DNA from: Membranipora membranacea
Taxonomy: Eukaryota; Bryozoa; Gymnolaemata; Cheilostomatida; Membraniporidae
Direction of reading: 5' to 3'
NCBI GenBank assembly: GCA_914767715.1
Contig: OU612075.1
Coordinates: 6,884,001-6,948,000 of the forward strand
DNA: 64,000 nucleotides
Below the pieces are notes generated by a model. It saw only the letters and a list, made by a program, of their open reading frames with translations, ran no database searches and was not told where the DNA came from. The translations under genes were made by a program, and so were the position numbers. Shown piece by piece: positions 12,901-24,900 of this stretch (its first letter is position 1; the number at the start of each line of letters is the position of its first letter).

Positions 12901-15900
12901 AGTTCAACTGTACAAGGAAGAAAGAAGCATAGAGCCTCAATGCTGCCAACTGTTTGATTGGTTCTTTTTTGACAGCAAAGAAGGTAGTTGGAAGTTTATC
13001 TTACCTTTATGTAGTTAGCATTGATGTAATCGCTGTCGAAGCCATGAGAAACTTTTAACTTTACTCTATTCGCGTCAGCTTTAGAAACACAACAAAAGAT
13101 AAATATTCGATTTTCCTTTAGTCTTTCAAGAAGTGAAATAAAAAAAGAGGTTTAAAATCAGAGAATCAAAATTTGCATGCGTTATCTGATTGAGCCTATT
13201 GAACAAAATTAATTACAGCTCTGGTTTCTTACTTGCTGTGATGTTCTTGAATCTATTTTTATCTACATTCCTGGGTATCCTGCCAACCTTGCAGACCAGC
13301 TCAGGACTTCCAACTTTCTGTAAATACCAAGACCGTCAGGCATGATTTTCAGTTCGGCCAAGCTCATCGGAATAGGAATTGCCCATATAAAACTGGCCAA
13401 GTGTGGACAAAGGTCTGTCCACACTGGGCCATATCTGGCTAAATAAACTGAGATTATTCACACAGTATTTTGTTTCATAGGTCAAAAACTTACATTGAAG
13501 TCATCCCTGAATGGATAAGTTGGATTGTTCTGATGTTCAGTCTGCACAATCTGATATATATCTTGTACTGGGATATCGTGGGCATCAGGCAGAGAGGAGC
13601 CCATGTTCTGATATGTATCCCTTTCTTCATCAACCATCTGTCTGCGTGTCGGGACGTGTGGTGCTGTCTCTCCATCAGAATCATTTCTGACTTGAGCATT
13701 TATGGCAACTTCAGGCATGACTGGAGTTTGTGGCCTCTCCGCATCTGACATGAAATATGAGGTAAAGACAACAAGAATTAGATTAGATTAGATCATTTAT
13801 TTGGCAATATTGTCAATGACATAATTATTATAATGATAGTGTTGGAATGTCTCTGCTATTTAAAACTTAATACTAACAGGTATAAAACTGCTGGTCCTTA
13901 CTTTTGGCAAAAGTTATTTGGATCTTGGGCATGAATAGCAGTCATTTAAAATATGTTCATCCCAGCTGGCATAGTTTGTGGTTAAAATATGAATCCTTTT
14001 GACTAAGTGGTGATGTCCACAGAAAAGTTGTTAGGGAAAAGATGTTTAAAAACCAAGCTCAATCTCCATGCCTCTCAGTGCGTGCGTGGGTCGCGTGCGA
14101 TATTCTTAAAAATTGTGAATGTGATTGTCTGAGGGTGAGAATTAAAATACTTGTACATTATTTTTCGAGGGAGTTAGAAGTGGAGAAAGGCTGATAAAAC
14201 CACCCAAGTGTTAAAGTGAGAAGATGTAGCTACATTATTATGACCATCCCTTAATCTCTGTCTTAAGAGGCCACATCGGCAAAGCTACTATTGTATGTGA
14301 CAAAAGTGACTGCGCACCATTGGAGTATTTGAGAATCTTTAAACCAGTTCCATAACCTAGTGGTGGATATACCAGCGATTGGGTTGTAATCAGGTGTCTG
14401 ACATTAAGCCCCTGGCAGACCATAAGGGCTTGAATACAGCAGAATACTGAGGTGTTTTCTAAGGGAAAATCAACCATGAAGCAAGTTCTACGTACCTTGT
14501 CGTTTTGAGCTATATTAAAAAAATATTTGGATTGATGAATTACTGATCAATTTGAAAATTATTATTTCCAGAGCAAGTAAATTTGAGGTTGGTTAAACTT
14601 GTGTTTAATAGATGGACCAAAAAGGCCGACAATTTGGTCCAGCTAATACTAGAATCCTCATGGGGGATCTGAATTTTCAGTACCCTTAACTATTCAAAGC
14701 AGGTAACATTTGAAAAAGCCATATCTGTGATGAGTTATAATAAATTTTTAACTTACCCCTGCCGACGTCTCAAAAATATTACCAAAAATATTGCTGCAAC
14801 TGCAGCTATGGCAGCACCCACACCTCCAGCAACACCACCAATTATAGCAGCAGACCCACCACGTGTTGTTGTAGATCCATTATTTGCCTGTCCTGGCGCT
14901 GAGATTGGTGGTTGAGTAGTTGGTGCAACTAAAAATGTAATGGTTGACTATTATGACATAGATGAGCCTTATTACCTCTCATCATCACAAGGACTGATTC
15001 CTCTATTGATTCATCTCCCGATTCCAGTAGAACCACCACATGTGGTTGTCTCTCTGTATGACTGTGGAATAGTTGGTACAACCAGTGAAACAAAATTATG
15101 GCAATACTTCGCATTGACACTATGGCAAGCACTTGCAGCCAGACATCAAGTTAGGGTTATGCACTGCAAGTGCTTGCCATAGTATCAATACTTCGCATTG
15201 ACACTATGGCAAGCATTTGCAGCCAGACATCAAGTTGGAGTCATGAGCTCTTTCAGTTCCTTTGCTTAGGCTGTTCATAAATTGATTCCCTAGAATTAAC
15301 ACATCCCACACAAATTTTATTACTGGTACATAAACTAAATTTATAATGAAATCAAAATAATCCTTTGATAGCAAAAATGTTCCTCATGTTTGAAGTCTCA
15401 ATTTTGATAGGCCGGGTGAGCAGATTTTCTTGCTTTGCTACATTAAGGGAATGTAGCGCCTGAGGATTCCAGCATAGGTTCTTACAAGACTTACATTCTC
15501 AAAATTGGGAAATACCAATCATTAGGTTATGGTGTGACAGAGAAACACTGTGTCATCAAGTGTGTATATAACATACCTATCAATGGTTCCTTGTTAAGCT
15601 GGTAGAATTCTGTTACATCCTCTTCAGTGACAGCCTGATACCCCACATATATGTTGTAGCTTCCTTGATCAAGTTCTTTATTCATCTTGTCCCCATAAGT
15701 CTGGCCATCACCAACAATGAATGTACTGTTTGAATCCACTAGAGCTATCTTTGCAGCAGTATAGGTGCCGTCGCCGTTGATGGTGAGGGCAGTGGTTGTG
15801 GTGGATCTTCTGCGTCTACTTCTAAAAACCTGTTGTACTACAATCCAGAGCGTGCTGAATCTTGTGTCAAACCCGCTGATTGTTGTGATATTAGGTAGTG

Positions 15901-18900
15901 TGATAGTGGTGTTGTTATCGTATGTTATTGCGTCCACATTTGTGGAGGATATATTCAGTGAAGGATCTACAATAGAGAAATTCAAGTGAAAATTGAATAA
16001 AAAATAGATGAGACATCTGGTAACAGATATAAATTTGCATTGGGAGTTTTCACATTCATCGGATAGGAACTGACTTTAATGGATAAGGATGGATGGTGAA
16101 CATGACAGCAAAGAAATCTACGACTCATCACCAATAATTTATTAAGTTTGATGGAAATTAATACTTTTAATTCTCAAAGTGATACAATGTTATGAATGAA
16201 GGCATGAGAATTTCACATCCTGACATAACGTTTTATGCTTACATTGAGGTTTAGTCCACAGAGATATTCTGCTTGAGCTGTGACCGTACCCTCCATTTCT
16301 AAGTAGCGCTTTAACCTGACACTCATACTGAACTTGGGAGAGAAGTCCATCTACCTCTAGGTTGGATATTTCAGGTCCCGTAGAGTTAAAGGTAAGCTCC
16401 TCGGAGGATCCAGGGCTACCATTCGTATTGAAGGTGTTGTTTTTTACTGTACAATTGACCTGCGGTGTCATTCAGATGTAAGTTATTATGGTGACTGAGC
16501 TCACGTTTTCACAAATATTATTAAGATGCTGCAAACTTTTGGTATCAATCTTATTTGAAATCACCAAAAATCTTGAATGGGTCGACTTTGGGTCTTTTGA
16601 AAAATCCAAAAATATTTTTTTTTCCGATGCCTGTAAATGAGACTTCTTCACCTACCTGATATTTGGTTATGTTTGCATCAATATAATCATTAATAAGATC
16701 CCACTGCAGTGTAGCTGAGTTATTACTCCTCTCTGTAGCTCTGAGGTTATCAGGGCCTTTTGGGACTTCAAATAAAAGATTAATTCTGAGTCCCAACTGT
16801 ATTCTCAAATAATTATATCACTAAGATGCTGTGCTGTAATGCTGAGGATCGAATACTTTAAATTTTCTGTTCAGTTGCTCTACATTTATAGAAAGATATG
16901 AACTACCTACACTTTTGTGGTAGGTTCATCTCACACAAAAACATTGTTTAATTAAATAATTTGGAAATAATCTCTTTCCTTACCTTTCATCGTTGTGTAA
17001 GAGTGTAACCAAACTTGCTGTTGATATCCCCCAACTAGATTTGCAGACACTGTGATGGTGAAAGAAACACCCTGATCTTTAGTAAAGCTCCATGGTCCTG
17101 ACTTCGGCTTGTTATCCATAGTCCCTGACTCATGAGTAATTTTCACCGTTTGGACACATCCGTCATTCTGTAAAATTACACTAGAGTTGTAACCAATGAG
17201 CACAACCAATATATATTTCTTGATGTTCGCCAGGAAAATTAAACTCTATTTTTGACTTATGGTCTATTATTGATAGAGTATCATGGATCATCTAAATCTA
17301 TACTATCATACTATGAATGAATGCAGCAATTCATTAGAAAAAAAATTATTATTGATCATGAACATAATATTATCACTTTATTAATGTCATAATATGCTAA
17401 CTAAGACATCATATCATACAAAGAAAATTTATTTTACGCATTTAAAATTCTTTTTACTGGATTTTTTTAAATGCGATATTATTTTTAATACAAGGTGTCA
17501 CTTTTTATGTGACAAGACTTTTAAAGGTTAAACACTCTGTGTGGAAATTAGTAGTCTGTAAAAAAGATAATAATAATAATTATAATTATTGCGTGACTCA
17601 CCAGATGAGTGGTATGAAGGCGGACATTGCGCTGTTCTCCAGGCCTAAGTACACCTGACTCGACGTTACTCACTTTGCTATCAGTCAGCATCGGGCGCCC
17701 TATCATAGAAAAATAGACGGACTATACCAATTGATTTGAATATCCGTACAAATTGACTGACATTTTTGCAGGAGAAATTCACTGTCAATAAATCAGTTTT
17801 TCCTCAGACTGTTACTATCATTTGGGCATCTTAGATTTGAATTTCAAAAAGTTGATTGCAAATTGCTCAAAGGTAATCATCAGCAGTGTCCTAACCTACA
17901 GCAACATTGACTACATGACCAGCCATGTCTCACATTGACCAACTTTAACTTCATGATCTTATGTTAACATTGTCGCATTGCATAAAATCTTTGTTTTGGT
18001 AAATATATTATTTATCAATAATTAAATATCATGTTTTCTCCAACCAATTCACTCACCACTGCTCCCACTTACTTGCACAAAACTGCTGAGAATCTGTGTA
18101 TTTCTCATCAAAGACCTCCTGCCCATTAAAATTTCTCACAACCTGTATTCTGGCATAATAAGGTTGAGTGAAGTCTGGAAGACTTAAAACATCTGATCTG
18201 TCTGTATCTGGGATGATAGACTGGCTGCCAGAAAAAGATACATCTGGCGTTAAGGTTGAGTTACTGGTAGAGCATGCTATCTTGAAGCCTCCTCCTGCTA
18301 TATTCTGCTTGCCAGCATTTCCAGACTGGTAGCCGATTGGATCACCCCATGAGAGCTGCACGTTATTTTCTGCCATACTAGATATGTCTGCAGAGATTCC
18401 AGTCACAACCAAATATTCTGTATAATAATTCATTTATATCAGTAATCTTCATCTCAAAAGTGGGTAATTAATAAAACTGCATTACTCAGCTTGAGAATAA
18501 AGGATAATTTAGGTTAAAAATTGAAATCCGACCAAAGGGCTGTAAATTCTGGATATAGTTACTGGGACGATTACAGGACATTACTGATTTAGTAGTACTA
18601 CAAGGTAGAGCTGGTTAGATATTATGTACTGCTGTGATGATTTTTACAGGTCAAGTAAATGTTATTCACCATTTACTTACCAGCCACAAATGGGCGGATG
18701 GAAACTGTCCTTCCACCGTTATAATCTCGGTCTGTCTTAACTGTTAGAGTATTGTTTATATTGATGTTTTGTACGTCCTGATATCTGCCATAGTATGAAA
18801 TTGTGCTACTAGTACCACCCCCAGTAGCAAATGCCACTAGATTTCCATCACAATCTGTGTTGTCTTTCACAAAGATTGATGGCAAATCCCCTTGTTTTAT

Positions 18901-21900
18901 CTTTACAAACTTGTCTGTTATAAAATGGAAGTTGACAGTACCAAGTCCTTGCTGATAGTTTAACAATGTGTAATCAATGAGTTTGAAGGTCCGGCTGCCC
19001 CCACTTTCTTTCCACACCGCAGCGTAGGTCTGACATGGTGAACCAGATGATCGAGTGAAATACTGCCACGCTACTAAGTATCCGTCTGCCTCAAACCGGC
19101 TATTATACATGATGACATAGTCATTACCACGGTCTCCTCGCCCACTCTCCACTGTCAGAACTGTTGCACCAGGAGTATCATCTAACAACAACAGAAGGCA
19201 AATGATCACAATCAACACGGCATATTAACTCAGTTTGTAAGTGAAATAAAAATTAGCTTACTAGATTATGTATGAGGAAAAATGAAGGATTCATTTCCAA
19301 TTTTCACTAAATAAAATTTTCATATTATACTAATTTTACGGAGACAAGTCGTCGGTATGATGAGCAGTCTTTTTTATCACTTCATTTCCAATTTAGTGCT
19401 TTTGGAAAGCTGAGGCTGAAATAACTGCACTACATCAAATCAGATATGTTACTTGTTCCATATTCAGTTGCGTAGACAAATAGCCGGACTCACAACTAAT
19501 AATTATTTCATTTGTAAATTTCAAGGATAAAGAGTTATCATGCCCTTATTCGTAAGTAAGCTTTCGTCGGATGAACAACATATTATTATTATTATACACT
19601 TTTTCATTTGGCAGACAATAATGGTTTGTCATTAGATGAAAGTTGGTAGGGTACCAATCTTGAACCACAATTCGTAACATCTGTTTGAGAACTTACCGAG
19701 GTACCAGTGAGGTCGGTCGAAATACTGCCACTCCTCACTTTGTTCACTTTGTATGTTGTCGTCATCAGATCGTTTGTCAACAAGTTCACATTTCCTATCA
19801 TTGTTGGTTGTAGATTTGATTACTGAGCGACATTTTGTACCTCCCACATGATCCACACATCGACTCATGCAGCTTCTGAGATTGTCAGTATCGTCCCCAT
19901 TAATCTTGACAACTCCAGCGTTGAGATACTTTCCTCGGACAGCAGTCCATGCCTGCCAGGTACCTGATTATCAGATAAAGAAATCTTGCTCTAAACTGGA
20001 CACTGATAACAGAACTAGCACCGGGATTAATTTGAAATCATTAATCAAAAATTGGATACCATATTATTATATTGTTTTTATTTACTTATGTGAAAGCTGA
20101 CCTATTAATTTGGATAGTAGATACGCCACCAATATCATGCATTATCTTATGAGGATGATCGATCATGTTTTTCGTTGAAATGGAAGTATTTCATGAAAGA
20201 ATTGATAAGCCACAAATATTTTCACAAAAAATAATCATACAAACCAAATCAATTCAGTGACCAGTAACTTACTCTGTCTAAAGTCTCTACCTACTCTTAA
20301 AACTATACAACTTTTATAACTGGTTTACTGCGGTCAATTCACTATATATATTTAAGCGATAGCTACCTGCACAGATAGGTCTGAGCGAGTACTGGAAGCT
20401 TGTATTGGTCTCAGGTGAAGCTGTCTGGTCATTCTCCTCCAGCAGCTCACACCTCCTGTTAGAGTCTCGGAAGTTAACAGCAGCACAAGGTGCTCTCCTC
20501 TACACATTTCCTCTGACATTCAGCCAGACCCTGTCCTTGACCTAGAGTCACGGTCTTGGGATCACCAGATATGTATGGGTCCAGTTTCTGTTTGTCATGA
20601 GTAGTCCAGTTACAGGGGAGAGCTTCAACAGTAAAGGGATGATAAAAAATGAAATTGTTGGTACAATTGTTACAATTAGGACGGAGACAAAATATAACTA
20701 AAAAGAAATTGTTAAGATTGCCAAAATACCCTCAAAATCACCCAACACTTAATACCAATAAGTAAAACTTATAAATAATTCTAATAACTTATGATAAATA
20801 ATGATAATAAGTTGACAGTAGGAAATGATAAATGCCCTATGAGATGGCCAGAAGAATTTTGCGCTCTTCTTGCTGGATGGGATAACTCCTTTAAACATTG
20901 ACATTTTTGGCATTAAAGGGATGACTGAAACTAATGTTAGCAATAATTGATGATGAATGGAGTTAACTGAGATGAAGAAAAACAATGGGGCTATCAGCAC
21001 TGCGTTTCATGCCCCTGAATTGTCTGACAATTCTGTACAATTCTAGAATTGTCGAGATTTGACCCATTTACAATGAACCAACCAGCTTTCCATTATCATT
21101 TAATTAAACCTGCCTGCTAAATAAATTACATTCACTATTGTGTTGTTATAGAATGAGCCTTCACAGTGTAAGACAATATAATATTATAATAGGCTTGATT
21201 TTACATGTAATGTGTTTCTATGTAATGACAAGACCACCTATACTACGTTCTAATAAAGATAACTCATGTAAACTTCACCCTCACAAACAAAACACTTAAC
21301 ACTCAGCGAGAACCTACAATAATTTGGATAGAAACATTGAACTGGCCTGTGGCAGGGTTGCCAACTGCAACCATAGCAAAACTGACAAATTTACTTTAAA
21401 ATGGGCTAAGCACTAGGGCTGCAGTATTCTCTTTTCTGACTGGTTTTCCCAATACAAGTTAGAGACGGTAAGCTCAACTTGATTTAAATAAGTCATTAAA
21501 AGTCTGCATTTTATTCCACCGAGCTGCTTCCTTCAAATATAGAACAATAACTCACCGCTGACCATATATGTCCTAGAAACAGAATATCCATCTTATTGCG
21601 CTCCAATGATAGATTCAGCTCCTTGCTGGCACACACAGACAGGTCTTCCTTATTCATAGTACGAGTTTGGTCAGCCAAAGATAAAACTCCCGGACTGTAA
21701 TAAAACCGTAATCCATATTCATCATAGGTGCGTTTCTAAACTGCTACACCGCTGACTGTCTATCATAACATGTACCGGTAGCATTGTTGCCTGAAAATGA
21801 GACAAAATACATGTTCTTAATAAATAGCTGTCTGTTTGGAGAAATCAAATCAATAGAACATAACCTGATGTGATGTGACCCACCAAGTTGACATATCTGC

Positions 21901-24900
21901 ATAAATATTAAAAATCAGTTTGCTGTTAAAATGATTCAACTTACCCTTTGGAATGCCTGAACGGAAAGTCAACAATGCCAAATGAGGGAAACTAGAATTC
22001 ACTTTCAGCTGGCAGAATAGTCATGTGACTATATTTTGCCTTCCTCAGTCATATCTGCTCTGATCATTTGAAGATAGAGCGTACCATCAGGAATTGAACG
22101 AGTGCTTGCGTTCAAGGGAACGCTTTCACCCAAGTACTCACCTGCACATGCTAATTGTCCATTGAATGAGTGATTTTCCAGGTATTTATCACAAAACCTA
22201 ATATTAAGACAATGAACGCCTATTTACTATTGAGAACCAAATTCTATAGGCACAGTTTTCGGTTGTGGATGCCCAGCAACATCATTTTGCTTTTGACTAT
22301 CAACTGTTTTAAATAACAAATCACCAATAAGCTCAAAGAATTGTCTTCTGTTTTTGAAGGAGGGGGCAACTCTTGTGCTATCATGATCTAAGCGGGGAGT
22401 TCGCGACAAAATTACTGGTCTAAGTCGGCATTCTCAGGCATCAAGTTGAAGATATTTATTGTAGAATAGATGATACCTGCACAAAGCTCTTTGATGATAC
22501 ATAAATAAAAAATTAACAGCAACATAAACAAAACATTAAATATCAGGCTTCACAACACAGTTGTTGTTCCAGATCTTAAGAGAAGGTACTCTTTTTGACA
22601 GTTTCTTTTGCTTGAGGCACATGACACCTCGTCTTCTGTCGAGCTGAAAGAGAACAAACCGATATGAATAATAGGTACATGTTCAAGAGTGGGAGGTGGC
22701 TCAGTTGGTTAGAGCGCCTTTCCTTCAGCATGCAGGTTCAAATCCCAACGCAGTCCATCAACTACAAGTTTCGGGCGTTCATCATGGTTTTCATTCCCCA
22801 CTCTCTGGGTATGAACATTCACACTGTTATATGAGTTGAACTCTTATCCAACAACACTATGACTGCCAAAAATCTTATACGGTAGAGGTAGCTCTTATTA
22901 GAAAAATGTTCAATTTTGTTGTCTACATATATATCAGTTAGTAGAGAGTATACCCTGAATATTGTGAAACTAAGCAGCAGAAATGTCAACCATTTACCTC
23001 TTTGATGTGTCTTGCTGCATTATCTGATATAAATGTTAGCCTGACCACTTCTGCTTCATCCTCCGAGCTCATAAGCTCATACGCTAACGGAAAAAGTTCA
23101 CCCTCTTCTGGCAGTTGTGCCCTTTTTCGACCTTCAAGCTTCTATAAAGTAGCATTTATAATTTGTTTCAGAAATCTTGTTTTGGAGTCCAATGCATTAG
23201 GTATATGTACCATTTTCTTGGGAATACCTGGAGGTATTGTCATCAATTTATTGAATAGAAATTCCCAATTCATCCCTGTATACAAACGTTGCCAACCAAC
23301 CCATATATTCCTATATTTTTAAGTGCTGCAAAACAAACAAGAAACCCAATGGGTCAGCAGCAATGCTTCTAGTGTACACCGATGTTTTGTTAATCTTCCA
23401 GCCTCAATGATACAATGATAATATATCAAATTTGGGAGACCCCTTGTCTTACCAGATGTTTCTTTTTATTAATTCTCTCCCTCGAAATCTCTCTTTCCGA
23501 CTTGACCCTACAGCTCTGTTGGATCCTTCTGTAGGACATCTTCGAGATGGTCAAGCTGTCAGCTTTCGAGTAGCCTCTTGCCGTCATGGCATCAGTGAAG
23601 AGAAGGGCTACTCTGGTATTATTCCCTGACTGGAAGCTGGAAAGAGAGGCTCTCAATAATCAAACAGAACCAAAGAACCACAAAATAAATTGAGAATTTA
23701 TGTAGAACAAAGTTAACTTACTCAAGATAGAATAAAATATCTTTGCTTATGAGCATGGTAAGGAGTTATTTTATCTTTCTCACTTGACCGCACCAGCTTA
23801 TTTCAATTCAAAGAATTAAATCATTCAATTATTGACAACATTCCGGATAAACGTTGCCCTTATCGCACTTAGAAAATAAAACGGACAGGCCACTTTCGAT
23901 TTCTACTACCATAGAAAAGCTCATTAGAGCCAGGGATAAGGCATTCAAAAAGAGATGCAAGTTCTGGATAGTTTTGCATGCTTTGGTACAACGTAGTATC
24001 AGAGGCAGTAAAAGGGCATTAATAAGAAATAAACGTGGTGATACAAAAACTCGACTGGGCAGCATACATCCTGAATTGCCACTGTCCTAACTTGAATAAT
24101 TTCAAACACCCTACCCTAACTCAATATTCCAGCACAAACATAATCTTTTTCGGTATAACCTTAGGTTGAATTTGACACCAAAGTTTACCGCCTCGTATTC
24201 AGATCTAACCACGTTGCTATGGTCTGACTGAGCGTCCACAATAATACCTCACAGATTTGTACTAAGCTCAACTTCATCCTTGAATTCCCAACAATGGCCG
24301 GTTCTAGAAATCCTGAGACACCAGCCGCAAAAATTGCTCTAGATATGGTTGTAATTAAACTAAAATCAAAATGATGGTACCAATTTAAAGCTGGAACCTG
24401 AGCTATAACATGCAATAGATAACTCAAAATCCTTTTCCCATTGCAAATGCCGGGTTTTGATGTGCTGCATCACATATGTCCCATTGATATTGTAAAGCTT
24501 ACCACATATAGAATTGGGAATGGCCTTCGGAATACGGTTTACAATTGAAAATGAGACCTTCCCTCTCTTTTTCGATTTTGCCTCGTTTTCTTTTGTGCCA
24601 TACACCTCGTCAAACAACTTGTCTAGGTGGAACTCCTTAGCGCTCGTACTTGCCTTCTTGGATTTTAAAGGCCTGCAAATATCATAATACACAAATGTCA
24701 TGGAGCCTACATGTAATAAGATTTACCCCTTGACTTCTGACATAGATATGTAAGTCTCAAAGGAATATTTTACCACCAAGTTAACATGCTTGTTAAAATC
24801 GAGAATAACCTGTTATTGCTCCTTGCTAACATACATGTTGAAAAGTGAGAACAATCCAGTGTGTTGTGATGGAGACCAGAGGACTGGATCACTATTGATA

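Noticed and set aside
13470-13748. Plus-strand open frame opposite gene A exon 13
   Set aside because: It is the antisense of a conserved coding exon; the minus-strand product matches gene B.
15765-15989. Plus-strand hydrophobic open frame opposite gene A exon 10
   Set aside because: Antisense of the Thr/Val-rich membrane-proximal exon, without splice or family support.
22683-22760. A functional tRNA gene inside the transposon
   Set aside because: Only A- and B-box-like segments are present; it fits a SINE head.
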